This document shows positions 33,955 to 43,115 of a DNA stretch of 64,000 bases, in pieces. The stretch covers positions 1-64,000 of the forward strand of contig CANFJF010000012.1 of NCBI GenBank assembly GCA_947447355.1, read 5' to 3'. The notes beneath the pieces are model-generated. The model was not told the DNA's origin. It did no database searches and saw only the letters and a program-made list of their open reading frames with translations. How positions within the stretch are numbered: the stretch's first letter is position 1; each line of letters starts with the position of its first letter. This DNA is from Comamonadaceae bacterium. Lineage in GTDB: Bacteria > Pseudomonadota > Gammaproteobacteria > Burkholderiales > Burkholderiaceae_C. Both the position numbers and the translations under genes were made by a program.

Positions 33955-33960
33955 ATCATA
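33955..33960 (-). promoter_or_regulatory. Candidate extended -10 promoter for rpsB
   Basis: TGGTATGAT on the minus strand reads as an extended -10 element about 130 bases before the rpsB start. No good -35 is visible. The space 33827-33990 also serves the divergent amidase gene. Confidence 0.4.
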
Positions 33961-33990
33961 CCACCCTCAGGCTGGAAGCCCACGAAACCC

Positions 33991-35352
33991 ATGCACCAAG
34001 ATCTGCACGCGCAACGCCAAGCCATAGCATCCGGCCAGATAAGCCTCGCCGATGCCCTGAACAAAGCCCGCTTGGCGAGCTTGAGCGGCGCCTGCACCCA
34101 TGTGTACACCAGCCACCCATCCGAACTGTTAACAGAAGCTGCCAAAGTGGCAAACGTCGCCAACCTAAACACGGCCGACCTGGGCCCGCTGGCGGGGCTG
34201 CCGATCTCAGTCAAAGACCTCTTTGACGTCGCTGGGGAGCGAACCCAGGCTGGATCCATCGTCTTGGCAGACGCTGAGCCTGCGCTGATCGACTGTCCAG
34301 CCGTAGCACGTTTGCGCAGCGCGGGCGGCCTGATCGCCGGTCGAACAAACATGTCCGAGTTTGCTTTTTCAGGCGTTGGCATCAACCCGCACTTCGGCAC
34401 GCCAGTGAACCCAGCCGACACCTTGGCCGCCCGCGTTCCAGGTGGCTCGTCTTCCGGCGCTGCCGTGTCAGTGGCCATCGGGGCGGCAGTCGTTGGCTTG
34501 GGCTCAGACACGGGTGGCTCAATCCGAATTCCGGCAGCACTGTGTGGTTTGGTCGGCTTCAAAAGCACGGCGCGTCTGGTGCCGACTGCGGGCGCCCTGC
34601 CCTTGTCCACCACGCTCGACACCGTCAGCGCCATCACGCGCTCGGTGCGCGATGCTGTGACGGTGCATGAAGTGCTGGCCGAAAGGCGCGTGTATCTGAC
34701 GGGCAAGCCTTTGTCGGCCAGCCGATTTGCCGTGCCCCGCTGCCTGATGCAAGACGGCTTGGACACCACCGTGGCCAGCGCCTTTGAGCACAGCTTGCGC
34801 GTGCTGCGCGCGGCAGGCGCGGAGATTGTCGAAATTGAGCTGAACGAGATCGGCGAGCTGACCCGCATCAACGCCACTGGCGGCTTGTCGGCGGCTGAGA
34901 GCTACGCTTGGCACCGGCAGTTGATCGGGCAGCGTCAGGCTGACTACGACCCCCGCGTGGCGCTGCGCATTCTCAAAGGCGCGGGCATGAGCGCGGCCGA
35001 TTACATCGACTTGGTCGCAGCGCGGCAGCAGTGGATCGCCCACATGAACCAGCGCATCAGCGGTTTCGACGCCATGCTGTCACCGACGGTGCCGATAGTC
35101 GCACCAGCCATCGCCGATTTGATTGACGACGATGAGACTTTTTTTCGCGCCAATGGCTTGTTGCTGCGCAATCCCGCGGTGGTCAACATGCTCGACGGCT
35201 GCGCCATCTCTCTGCCCTGCTACACGCCTGATCAGGCGCAACAGCAATTACCCGTCGGCCTCATGCTCTGGCATTCAGCCCTGCGCGACGATGGCGTTTT
35301 GGATGCAGCGCTTCAGGTAGAGGCGGCGCTGAATCTGGCACACACGCACTAA
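33991..35352 (+). CDS. Amidase signature family hydrolase
   Basis: Ser-Ser-Lys amidase of 453 aa. The catalytic lysine is K75 (ISVKDLFD), the cis-serine is in the GGSSSG loop (152-156), and the nucleophile is S177 in GSDTGGSIRIP. The N-terminal and core segments match amidase/GatA-like proteins. There is no gatB or gatC nearby and the length is slightly short for GatA, so a stand-alone amide or allophanate-type hydrolase is more likely. Substrate unknown. Divergent from rpsB. Confidence 0.88.
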   Translation: MHQDLHAQRQAIASGQISLADALNKARLASLSGACTHVYTSHPSELLTEAAKVANVANLNTADLGPLAGLPISVKDLFDVAGERTQAGSIVLADAEPALIDCPAVARLRSAGGLIAGRTNMSEFAFSGVGINPHFGTPVNPADTLAARVPGGSSSGAAVSVAIGAAVVGLGSDTGGSIRIPAALCGLVGFKSTARLVPTAGALPLSTTLDTVSAITRSVRDAVTVHEVLAERRVYLTGKPLSASRFAVPRCLMQDGLDTTVASAFEHSLRVLRAAGAEIVEIELNEIGELTRINATGGLSAAESYAWHRQLIGQRQADYDPRVALRILKGAGMSAADYIDLVAARQQWIAHMNQRISGFDAMLSPTVPIVAPAIADLIDDDETFFRANGLLLRNPAVVNMLDGCAISLPCYTPDQAQQQLPVGLMLWHSALRDDGVLDAALQVEAALNLAHTH

Positions 35353-35421
35353 GTTTTAATAACCGTAAATATCGTCAGACGGTAGCGCTTTGCATAACTT
35401 GAGAAGTCGCCACAATCGGGC

Positions 35422-36960
35422 ATGGCCATCACGCTCAAGATCTCTAACGCCTTCAGCTACCCGCTTTTTGACATCGCCGCCACGCGGCGGATGGAAGTAC
35501 GGGCTCAAGCTGATTTGCCAGCACACACCCTCATGCAGCGGGCTGGGCTGGCCACAGCCCGCCTGACCTTGGCGTTGGCACCGCATGCACAGCATATCTG
35601 GATCGCTTGCGGCCCCGGCAACAACGGCGGTGACGGCTTTGAAGCCGCACTGCAATTGCGCAAGCTTGGCAAAAACGTCAGCCTGACATGGACCGAACTA
35701 GGCCATGACACTGCAGGCAGCACACACCAGCAACCGCCAGACGCACTCGCCTCACGCCTGCGCGCACTGGCGGCCGGGTTGCTGATTTCCCCAGAACCGC
35801 CTGCGACTTTCGACTTCGTCATCGACGCGCTGCTGGGGATTGGCGGCACGCTGTCGACCGATCGACCCGGAACGCAGCTGATAACGCAATGGCTGAACCG
35901 AATGCACAACAGCGAAGCGCCCGTGTTGTGCATCGACCTGCCAACAGGGCTCAACGCTGATACGGGCGCGTCCTTGTACCCAACCCCAAGTCACGGCATC
36001 CGCCACACCTTGAGCCTGCTGACCTTGAAGCCAGGCCTGTTCACCGCCGACGGGCGGGATGCAGCAGGCCAAGTTTGGCTGAATGATTTGAGCGTGGCGG
36101 CACAAGAGGACATACTGATCTGCGCTTGGCTTCAAGGGGCAGATTGCGCGACGGGTCTAGCTCGGCAGAACCATGCGCACGCCAGTCACAAAGGCAGTTT
36201 CGGCGACGTGGCGGTGTTGGGTGGCGCACCCGGCATGGTCGGCGCAGCCGTGCTGGCCGCCCGTGCCTCCCTGCACGCGGGCGCGGGCCGGGTGTTTGTC
36301 GCGTTGCTGGGTGATGCTCCGGACAGCACTTTGTCAGCCGACATGACCCAGCCTGAGTTGATGTACAGACATCCTGCCGCGCTGGATGTAAAGCAACAGG
36401 TGCTGGTGTGCGGTTGCGGTGGAGGTCACGCGGTCCAAGCGCATCTGCCAGCCTTATTGACTGACGCCTCACGCGCGGTCTTTGACGCTGACGCTCTGAA
36501 CGCCATCGCCACAAACCCTTCATTGCAGGAATTGCTGATGGCCAGACAGTCCTATCATCACGCCACGGTTTTGACGCCGCATCCACTCGAGGCGGCCAGA
36601 CTTTTACACTGCAGCACGCACGACGTTCAGTCCAACCGACTCCGTGCAGCGCAGCAATTGGCTGATCGATTTGGCTGTGTGGTGGTGCTCAAAGGTTCAG
36701 GCAGCTTGATCACCGCCCCGGGACGCATAGCGCTGATTAATCACAGCGGAAATGCCTTGCTGGCCAGCCCCGGCACGGGCGACGTTTTGGCCGGCATGAT
36801 CGGCGCCCTTCTGGCCACCGGTCTTCCTGCACGAACTGCAGCAGCCCGAGCTGTTTTCATGCACGGCCACTTGGCCGACCGTTGGGCAGGCATTGGGTTT
36901 GGCAACAGAAGGCCCGAAGGCCTGACAGCCTCCGCACTAGCCCGACGCGCCAGTGCTTGA
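35422..36960 (+). CDS. nnr: Bifunctional NAD(P)H-hydrate epimerase/dehydratase
   Basis: Metabolite-repair enzyme of 512 aa that epimerises and dehydrates damaged NAD(P)HX. The N-terminal epimerase (YjeF_N-like) domain contains HIWIACGPGNNGGDGFEAAL and CIDLPTGLNADTG. The C-terminal ADP/ATP-dependent dehydratase (carbohydrate-kinase-like) domain contains SHKGSFGDVAVLGGAPGM, VLTPHPLEAARLL, VVVLKGSGSLI and the catalytic SPGTGDVLAGMI. In many related genomes the same fusion is called Nnr or YjeF. Confidence 0.93.
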   Translation: MAITLKISNAFSYPLFDIAATRRMEVRAQADLPAHTLMQRAGLATARLTLALAPHAQHIWIACGPGNNGGDGFEAALQLRKLGKNVSLTWTELGHDTAGSTHQQPPDALASRLRALAAGLLISPEPPATFDFVIDALLGIGGTLSTDRPGTQLITQWLNRMHNSEAPVLCIDLPTGLNADTGASLYPTPSHGIRHTLSLLTLKPGLFTADGRDAAGQVWLNDLSVAAQEDILICAWLQGADCATGLARQNHAHASHKGSFGDVAVLGGAPGMVGAAVLAARASLHAGAGRVFVALLGDAPDSTLSADMTQPELMYRHPAALDVKQQVLVCGCGGGHAVQAHLPALLTDASRAVFDADALNAIATNPSLQELLMARQSYHHATVLTPHPLEAARLLHCSTHDVQSNRLRAAQQLADRFGCVVVLKGSGSLITAPGRIALINHSGNALLASPGTGDVLAGMIGALLATGLPARTAAARAVFMHGHLADRWAGIGFGNRRPEGLTASALARRASA

Positions 36961-36998
36961 ATGCCTAAAAGATTGACATCGAGCGCTTGAAATTGCTC

Positions 36999-37535
36999 TC
37001 AACCCAGAAGCATCAAACCAACCTGCAGTAACAGCAGCAAAGCCATTGCTGACAGGTCAATGCCACCAATCATGGGCACAATCCGGCGCAGCGGCGCCAA
37101 CGGTGGCTCAACCAGCCTGGACAGCAAGCCATGGCCGTAGGAGCCCGGCTGCACCCAAGAGATGATCACGTAGCCAAACACCAAAATAGTCAAGGCTTGC
37201 AGCGCCACACGCAGCAGCATCTTGATGGCAAAAGCCAACAAGGCCAGCAGCGGCACATCGCCATCGAACCAGCCAAACATCAAGGCCGCGAGCAAGGCGT
37301 AAACCAAGGACAGCAAAGCCGCCGCAAACAAACTGCCCGAATCCACCTTGGAGCGGGCCAGTGTCTGTGGCAACATGCGCCGCAGCGGTTTGACCAACCA
37401 GTTCGTCAGCGCCATCACAAACGTACCCGGCTGGGCCGTCATGCTGATACGCAACCAGTTCATATAAGCACGCAACAAAGACGCACCGATCAGCAGATAA
37501 AAAGCTGTTTCCAGCAAAAAACTCACAACGCGCAT
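36999..37535 (-). CDS. YggT family membrane protein
   Basis: Inner-membrane protein of 178 aa with two YggT repeats, each consisting of hydrophobic helices followed by a Pro-Leu-Arg-Arg motif (WLVKPLRRMLP near residue 50 and EPPLAPLRRIVP near 145). The ATG at 37535 is chosen because GAGGGG sits six bases upstream; an ATG two codons earlier at 37541 would be too close to that site. Starts just after the rnr stop (about 10 bases), so the two are cotranscribed. Function in the cell is not established. Confidence 0.88.
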   Translation of the reverse strand: MRVVSFLLETAFYLLIGASLLRAYMNWLRISMTAQPGTFVMALTNWLVKPLRRMLPQTLARSKVDSGSLFAAALLSLVYALLAALMFGWFDGDVPLLALLAFAIKMLLRVALQALTILVFGYVIISWVQPGSYGHGLLSRLVEPPLAPLRRIVPMIGGIDLSAMALLLLLQVGLMLLG

Positions 37536-37545
37536 GGCCATCCCC

Positions 37546-39924
37546 TCAACGTCTTGGTTTCTTGCTAGGTTTACTTGACTTACGCGGACCACCGGCTGCC
37601 GACTTTTTCACGGCAGCTTTAAGCGCCTGAATCGGCGATCGAGCGGCACCACGATCAGAAGCACCCGTGCTGCGTGCCGCTGAACGTTCAGGGCGATCAG
37701 AACGCTTACCCGAGTGCTTATCTGCCCGCTTATCAGCGTATTTATCGCCGCTCTTGCGGCCACCGCCACTCTCATCTAAAGACCTCTCAACGGCACCGCC
37801 AGACTTGTCCTTCATGGCGCGAGCCGTCAATTCCTCGCCGTCGTGCACCAATCTGAAGTCAATCTTGCGACCATCCAGGTCGACGCGACTGACCTGCACC
37901 CGAACCCGCGTGCCAATGGCATAACGCATGCCGGTACGCTCACCGCGAAGTTCTTGCCGGGCTTCATCAAAACGGAAGTACTCGCTGCCGAGTTCGGTGA
38001 TGTGCACCAAGCCCTCGACATACATCGCATCCAGGGTGACGAAAATCCCGAAGCTGGTCGCCGAGCTCACGACACCACCAAATTCTTCGCCCAAATGGCC
38101 GCGCATGTATTTGCATTTGAGCCAGGCCTCAACATCGCGACTGGCCTCGTCGGCCCGGCGTTCGTTGGCGCTGCAATGCAGGCCGGCGGCTTGCCAGGCG
38201 AGTTGGTCCACCGTCGGTTTCTTTGGCTTTTGATCCGACTCCACCGCCCGCGCCGCTAAGCGCTTAGACAACTTGGCATGGGCCTCGCCCGGTGTCGGCA
38301 AGGCCGGCAACTGGTATTTGGCCTGCTTCAGCACAGCCTTGATGACGCGGTGCACCAGCAAATCCGGGTAGCGCCGAATCGGGCTGGTGAAGTGCGTGTA
38401 AGCCTCATACGCCAAGCCAAAGTGGCCGTTGTTCATCGGCGTGTAAATCGCCTGCGACATGGAGCGCAGCAGCATCGAATGAATTTGCTGGGCGTCAGGG
38501 CGGTCCTTGGTGGCCAAGGCTATCGACTGAAACTCGCCTGGCATCGGCTCTTCGCTGATGGTCAGCCCCAAGCCGATGGCTTTGAGGTAGCTGCGCAGCA
38601 GGTCTTTTTTCTCAGGCGTCGGGCCTTCGTGCACGCGGAACAAGCCTACATGCTTGCTCTGGGCAATGAAGTCCGCCGAGCAGACGTTGGCCGACAGCAT
38701 GGCTTCTTCGATCAAACGGTGCGCCACGTTGCGGGTGCGCGGCACGATTTTTTCAATACGACCAGCGTCATCACAAACGATTTGTGTTTCGGTGGTTTCG
38801 AAATCCACCGCACCGCGAACGCCGCGCTCTTTGAGCAAGGCCTGGTAGACATCATGCAAGTCCAGCAAATGCGGCACCAGCGCTTTGCGTTGAGCGGCTT
38901 CGGGGCCGCGCGTGTTGGCCAAAATAGCCGCCACTTCGGTGTACGTGAAACGGGCGTGACTGAACATCACCGCCGGGTAAAACTGGTAAGCGTGGACTTC
39001 GCCTTTGGCGTTGATCAGCATGTCGCAGACCATGCACAGCCGCTCAACGTTCGGGTTCAGAGAACACAGGCCATTGGAGAGTTTTTCGGGCAGCATCGGG
39101 ATCACGCGGCGCGGAAAATACACGCTGGTGGCCCGGTCGTAGGCGTCAATGTCAATGGCGCTGCCGGTCTCTACATAATGGCTGACATCGGCAATCGCGA
39201 CCAGCAAACGCCAGCCCTTGCCACGGCCGACTTTGGCCGGTTCGCAGTACACGGCGTCATCGAAGTCGCGGGCGTCTTCGCCGTCAATCGTCACCAGCGC
39301 AATGTCGGTCAGGTCAACGCGGCCTTGCTTGTCGACAGGCCGCACGGCATCAGGCAAAGCGCGCGCCAGCGCCAACGCCTCATCGCTGAACTCATGCGGC
39401 ACGCCATATTTGCGCACGGCGATCTCGATTTCCATGCCGGGGTCGTCAACCTCCCCCAGCACTTCTTTGACACGCCCGGCCGGTTGACCGAACAGCGCGG
39501 GCGGCTCGGTCAGCTCGACCACCACCACCTGACCCGGCTTGGCCGTGCCAGTGGCACCCTTGGGAATCAGGATGTCTTGACCGTAACGCTTGTCTTCAGG
39601 GGCGACCAGCCAGACGCCGCTTTCATGCAGCAAACGACCAATGATCGGATTCGGCGAGCGCTCAATGATCTCGGTGACGCGGCCTTCGGGCCGGTTTTTG
39701 CGGTCATGGCGCACGATGCGGGCTTTGACGCGATCTTTGTGCAGAACCGCGCGCATTTCGTTGGGCGGCAGGTAAATATCTGCCTCGCCGTCGTCGCGTT
39801 GAACGAAGCCGTGGCCGTCACGGTGACCAGAAACGGTACCTTCAAATTCGGCCAACAGGTTAGAAACCTGGCTCGAAGAGTGTTGTGTTGTTTTGATAAG
39901 TAATCTCTTTCGTGAGATGGTCAA
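37546..39924 (-). CDS. rnr: Ribonuclease R
   Basis: 3'-5' exoribonuclease of up to 792 aa that degrades structured RNA. Cold-shock domains lie in the first 150 residues (SGHRDGHGFVQRDDGEADIY). The RNB catalytic domain contains DGEDARDFDDAVYCE with its Mg-binding aspartates, and the signature near HFTSPIRRYPDLLVHR. An S1 domain (GVVSSATSFGIFVTLD) and a Lys/Arg/Ser-rich tail follow. No ATG exists near the N-terminus: the frame opens with TTG at 39924 without a good ribosome-binding site, and another TTG lies at 39855. The true start is therefore uncertain. It diverges from tRNA-Leu. Confidence 0.93.
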   Translation of the reverse strand: MTISRKRLLIKTTQHSSSQVSNLLAEFEGTVSGHRDGHGFVQRDDGEADIYLPPNEMRAVLHKDRVKARIVRHDRKNRPEGRVTEIIERSPNPIIGRLLHESGVWLVAPEDKRYGQDILIPKGATGTAKPGQVVVVELTEPPALFGQPAGRVKEVLGEVDDPGMEIEIAVRKYGVPHEFSDEALALARALPDAVRPVDKQGRVDLTDIALVTIDGEDARDFDDAVYCEPAKVGRGKGWRLLVAIADVSHYVETGSAIDIDAYDRATSVYFPRRVIPMLPEKLSNGLCSLNPNVERLCMVCDMLINAKGEVHAYQFYPAVMFSHARFTYTEVAAILANTRGPEAAQRKALVPHLLDLHDVYQALLKERGVRGAVDFETTETQIVCDDAGRIEKIVPRTRNVAHRLIEEAMLSANVCSADFIAQSKHVGLFRVHEGPTPEKKDLLRSYLKAIGLGLTISEEPMPGEFQSIALATKDRPDAQQIHSMLLRSMSQAIYTPMNNGHFGLAYEAYTHFTSPIRRYPDLLVHRVIKAVLKQAKYQLPALPTPGEAHAKLSKRLAARAVESDQKPKKPTVDQLAWQAAGLHCSANERRADEASRDVEAWLKCKYMRGHLGEEFGGVVSSATSFGIFVTLDAMYVEGLVHITELGSEYFRFDEARQELRGERTGMRYAIGTRVRVQVSRVDLDGRKIDFRLVHDGEELTARAMKDKSGGAVERSLDESGGGRKSGDKYADKRADKHSGKRSDRPERSAARSTGASDRGAARSPIQALKAAVKKSAAGGPRKSSKPSKKPRR

Positions 39925-40049
39925 TAGAAATAGAGTCTGTTCTGAGCTAAAGCAGAAAGGCCTTCAATGGCGCCTGCACAACCATCAGCATAAGGCATGC
40001 ACGTTACAAACCGGAACAGAGTGGTTAGTTGATTTTTTTGATAAGTGTC

Positions 40050-40079
40050 TTCAACAAGCCGCTTTAGTCATGGTACAGT
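40050..40079 (+). promoter_or_regulatory. Candidate tRNA-Leu promoter
   Basis: TACAGT at 40074-40079 fits a -10 box 10 bases before the mature tRNA, with TTCAAC at 40050-40055 as a weak -35 at 18-base spacing. The region 39925-40049 upstream is AT-rich and holds no gene. Confidence 0.35.
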
Positions 40080-40088
40080 GCTAGCTGT

Positions 40089-40173
40089 GCCCGGGTGGCG
40101 GAATTGGTAGACGCGCACGGTTCAGGTCCGTGTATCGCAAGATGTGGAGATTCGAGTTCTCTCCCGGGCACCA
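40089..40173 (+). tRNA. tRNA-Leu (anticodon CAG)
   Basis: 85-nt class II tRNA with encoded CCA. The acceptor arm GCCCGGG (40089-40095) pairs with CCCGGGC (40163-40169), followed by the discriminator A and CCA. The anticodon stem ACGG/CCGT encloses the loop TTCAGGT, giving CAG, which reads CUG codons. A long variable arm (about TATCGCAAGATG) and the T-loop TTCGAGT are present, as expected for leucine. Confidence 0.95.
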
Positions 40174-40180
40174 TTGATAG

Positions 40181-40213
40181 AGTCGCATAGTTCCAAAGAC
40201 ATGCGGCTTTTTT
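40181..40213 (+). terminator. Terminator after tRNA-Leu
   Basis: AGTCGCAT at 40181-40188 pairs with ATGCGGCT at 40201-40208 (one G-U pair) and is followed by TTTTT. It begins seven bases after the tRNA 3' end. Confidence 0.75.
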
Positions 40214-40241
40214 CATTTCTCAGCGCAATCACTCATAGACT

Positions 40242-42974
40242 TTATCCTGCGCCCCGACACCGAACCACTTTTACCGGCGTTTGCACAACGGCTGTTGAAA
40301 CACCGAGGGGGGCCAGCAAAGCAGCCAGATCCAGCGCGTCAAACTTGAGCGCACCCGCGGCGTCGTGCCCCAGCACGCTGTTGGTCAGCGCCAGTTTGCG
40401 CGCCTGCAACTCCAACATGCGCTCTTCGATGCTGCCTTCGACGACCAGCTTGTAAACCAGCACAGGCCGGTTTTGGCCGATGCGGTGGGCGCGTGCGGTG
40501 GCTTGCTCTTCCACGGCGGGGTTCCACCACGGGTCCATGTGAATCACGGTGTCAGCGGCGGTCAGGTTCAAGCCGAGGCCACCGGCTTTCAGGCTGACCA
40601 ACAGCACGGGCACTTCTTGTGCTTGAAACCGCTGCACCACATTGCCACGTTCCTGAGTCCGGGTCTTGCCGGTCAGACTCAGAAACGGCAATTCCAACAT
40701 CAGCAGTTGGTCTGCAATCAGGTCCAGCAACTCAGTGAACTGCGAAAACACCAGCACGCGTCGGCCTTGTTCCACCAGCTTGGGCAGCATGTCGGCTAAC
40801 AGCGTCAGCTTGGCGCGCTCCATGGTCGGGCTGGCCTGGCTGCCCTTGACCAAATGCGGGTCGCAGCAAACCTGGCGCAACTTGAGCAGCGCGTCCAAGA
40901 TGCTGATCTGTGCGCCGTTAAAGCTCTTGCGCTGCAGCACGCGGCGCACTTGAACATCGACCGCCACGCGAACACTCTCATACAGTTCGAGCTGCTGGCC
41001 CTGCAATCGCACGCGTTGGATGACCTCTGTGCGCGGTGGCAGTTCGCTGGCCACATCTTGTTTGCGTCGGCGCAGGACAAAAGGACGCACGCGTTGAGCC
41101 AGCAAGGCCGCGCGCAAGGTTTCTCCGTTTTCTTCGATCGGCTTGCGCCACTGAACGGCAAAGTGGCGGGCGTTGCCTAAAAAGCCGGGCATCAGCCAGT
41201 CAAACTGTGCCCATAGCTCGCCCAGATGGTTTTCCATCGGTGTGCCGGTGAGGCACAGGCTGTGGCGGGTTTGCAGGCGGCGAAGGGCGCGGGCGCTCCG
41301 GCTACCGGCGTTTTTCACCATCTGCGCTTCGTCCAAAATGACCAAGTGAAAGTGCTGGGCGGCCAGTGCCTCTATGTCGCGCCACAAAAGAGGGTAAGTC
41401 GTCAGCACCAAGTCGTGGGCGGGCATTTGCGCAAACAGCGCTTCACGCAGCGGCCCCTGTAGAGTCAACAAGCGAAGGCTGGGCACCATGCGTTTGGCTT
41501 CTGCTTGCCAGTTGAAGATGAGCGATGTGGGCAGCACTACCAGCACTGGCCGGTCGAGTCGGCCAGCGTTTTTTTCGGTCAGCACATGGGCCAATGCCTG
41601 TGCGGTTTTGCCCAGCCCCATGTCGTCGGCCAGAATGCCGCCCAAGCTTTGCGCGCGCAGGTATTGCAGCCAAGCCAGTCCTTCCAACTGGTAGGGGCGC
41701 AGTTGCACTTGCAGTCCTTCGGGCGAGGTTACCGGTTGCGGCGCTCCGATAACCTTCAAACGTTTGGCCAGACTGGCCAAGCCCAAATCCCCCTCGAGCT
41801 GCCAGGCGTTGTGCGGACCTACACGGTGAGTCTCCAGCAGGCTGGCACGCAAAGCATCGAGCCGACGCGCTTCCCATGCGCCCAACCGAAGCGCTGCTTG
41901 ATGTTGGTTGCGAAGCGGGTCCGTCAGCAAGTCCAACATCGTGCCGACGATCGCTTTGAGTGGCGCGGCTGGCGCATCTATGCGCTTGCCGCCCGGCGCG
42001 CGCAAGGTCACGACGGCCAAGTCGTCAATGGCGGCAATTTGCGCAGCGTTGAGCCAGCGTGCATCGCGACGCAAAAGGTCGGCCAGCATCGGAGCCAGGT
42101 CCAGCGTTTGGCCATCAATTTCGATGCCCAAGCTCAGCAGCCAGGCTCCTTCGCGCTCAGGAAGTTGAAGCTGAAGACTGTCCAACACCTTGCCCAGCAC
42201 GTCACCGGTGTCTGGGCTGACCACCAGCTTCCAGCGTTGCACCGGCACACTTTCATGGGCAAAGCCGGGGAGTACCACCACCGACCAGCCTTTGGCCTGT
42301 AGCCGCGGTATTTGGTCGGCCCAGAACTCCACGAAGAATGCTTCTTGCGACAGCGTCCAGACCGAGCCAAGCGCAGGGCTGTGCTTGTCATTGCGCCATT
42401 GAAAAGTGTCTTCGACCAGTGGGGTGAAGCCCATCTCCCACACGAGATCCGTGGCATCCGCTTCGGCAGCCAGATCGCGCTGCATCTGCACGGCTGTGCC
42501 ATCGGCATCGAACAGTTGTTGAGCCCCGGCTGGACGGCTGTTCAGGATGGAAATGGGAGCCGGCGTTTGCCAACGATCACCCGCCTGTGTCTGATAAGTC
42601 CAGTCGAACTGGGCCAGGGTCACGCTGTCCCCGCGGGGACCGAGTCTCCCTTGGGGCTTCAGGCCTAGGAGCCCATGGCCACGGTCCAAGGTTTGCAGAG
42701 TGATCCGGGGGCGGAATTGGCCAGTGACAGGGTTGCCAGTCGCGTCTACAAATAATTGTGACTCTGTCGACGGTGGTTTTTCCATCCGCAGCAAGCTCAT
42801 GACCCGACTGGCCTCTGAATCGACGAGAGCGGGCAGATTTTGTAAGGTCAAAAAATCAGCCTTGCGCCGCAGAGCTTCAACCCACATCGCGACCCTACGA
42901 TCGCGCTCGTCAGAATGCGGAGGAGGATTAAAGACGCAGTTGCGAGGGGAAGTCATGCGGAAATTGTGCCGCAT
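40242..42974 (-). CDS. SNF2-family DEAD/DEAH-box helicase-like ATPase
   Basis: Swi2/Snf2-type ATPase of 910 aa. The N-terminal 400 residues are not recognisable beyond a family-specific region. The ATPase core has the Walker A sequence DDMGLGKTAQALAHVL, the DEAQ box in VILDEAQMVKN and LTGTPMENHLGELW. The helicase C half shows VLVFSQFTELLD, LLVSLKAGGLGLNLTAADTV and ARAHRIGQNRPV, the last typical of Snf2 motif VI. Related bacterial proteins (RapA/HepA-like) act on RNA polymerase or DNA, but the target here is unknown. An alternative start is ATG 42956 (MTSPRN). No partner gene is adjacent. Confidence 0.9.
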   Translation of the reverse strand: MRHNFRMTSPRNCVFNPPPHSDERDRRVAMWVEALRRKADFLTLQNLPALVDSEASRVMSLLRMEKPPSTESQLFVDATGNPVTGQFRPRITLQTLDRGHGLLGLKPQGRLGPRGDSVTLAQFDWTYQTQAGDRWQTPAPISILNSRPAGAQQLFDADGTAVQMQRDLAAEADATDLVWEMGFTPLVEDTFQWRNDKHSPALGSVWTLSQEAFFVEFWADQIPRLQAKGWSVVVLPGFAHESVPVQRWKLVVSPDTGDVLGKVLDSLQLQLPEREGAWLLSLGIEIDGQTLDLAPMLADLLRRDARWLNAAQIAAIDDLAVVTLRAPGGKRIDAPAAPLKAIVGTMLDLLTDPLRNQHQAALRLGAWEARRLDALRASLLETHRVGPHNAWQLEGDLGLASLAKRLKVIGAPQPVTSPEGLQVQLRPYQLEGLAWLQYLRAQSLGGILADDMGLGKTAQALAHVLTEKNAGRLDRPVLVVLPTSLIFNWQAEAKRMVPSLRLLTLQGPLREALFAQMPAHDLVLTTYPLLWRDIEALAAQHFHLVILDEAQMVKNAGSRSARALRRLQTRHSLCLTGTPMENHLGELWAQFDWLMPGFLGNARHFAVQWRKPIEENGETLRAALLAQRVRPFVLRRRKQDVASELPPRTEVIQRVRLQGQQLELYESVRVAVDVQVRRVLQRKSFNGAQISILDALLKLRQVCCDPHLVKGSQASPTMERAKLTLLADMLPKLVEQGRRVLVFSQFTELLDLIADQLLMLELPFLSLTGKTRTQERGNVVQRFQAQEVPVLLVSLKAGGLGLNLTAADTVIHMDPWWNPAVEEQATARAHRIGQNRPVLVYKLVVEGSIEERMLELQARKLALTNSVLGHDAAGALKFDALDLAALLAPLGVSTAVVQTPVKVVRCRGAG

Positions 42975-43083
42975 GAGTTAGTCCACGAAATGGTGGGGAA
43001 TGGTTCTACATAAGAGCGCTTTCGCGCATCATTGAAAAACAATTACAAAAAGCGTAAAAAATCGAGCAGTTTTTAGTTCTGGC

Positions 43084-43103
43084 TGGGCTATTCAACCCAG
43101 CTA
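43084..43103 (-). terminator. Possible weak terminator after rimO
   Basis: GCTGGG and CCCAGC form a 6-bp stem with an eight-base loop, just beyond the rimO stop in the transcription direction. The downstream sequence has only scattered T residues, so termination strength is doubtful. Confidence 0.3.
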
Positions 43104-43115
43104 ATGCTGAAGACT

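Noticed and set aside
33991-35352. Amidase as GatA of the glutamyl-tRNA amidotransferase
   Set aside because: No gatC or gatB neighbour and the protein is short for GatA; assigned only to the amidase signature family.
38278-39903. 541-codon open frame on the plus strand
   Set aside because: Antisense to rnr throughout; no ribosome-binding site or domain; rnr encodes an intact, recognisable RNase R.
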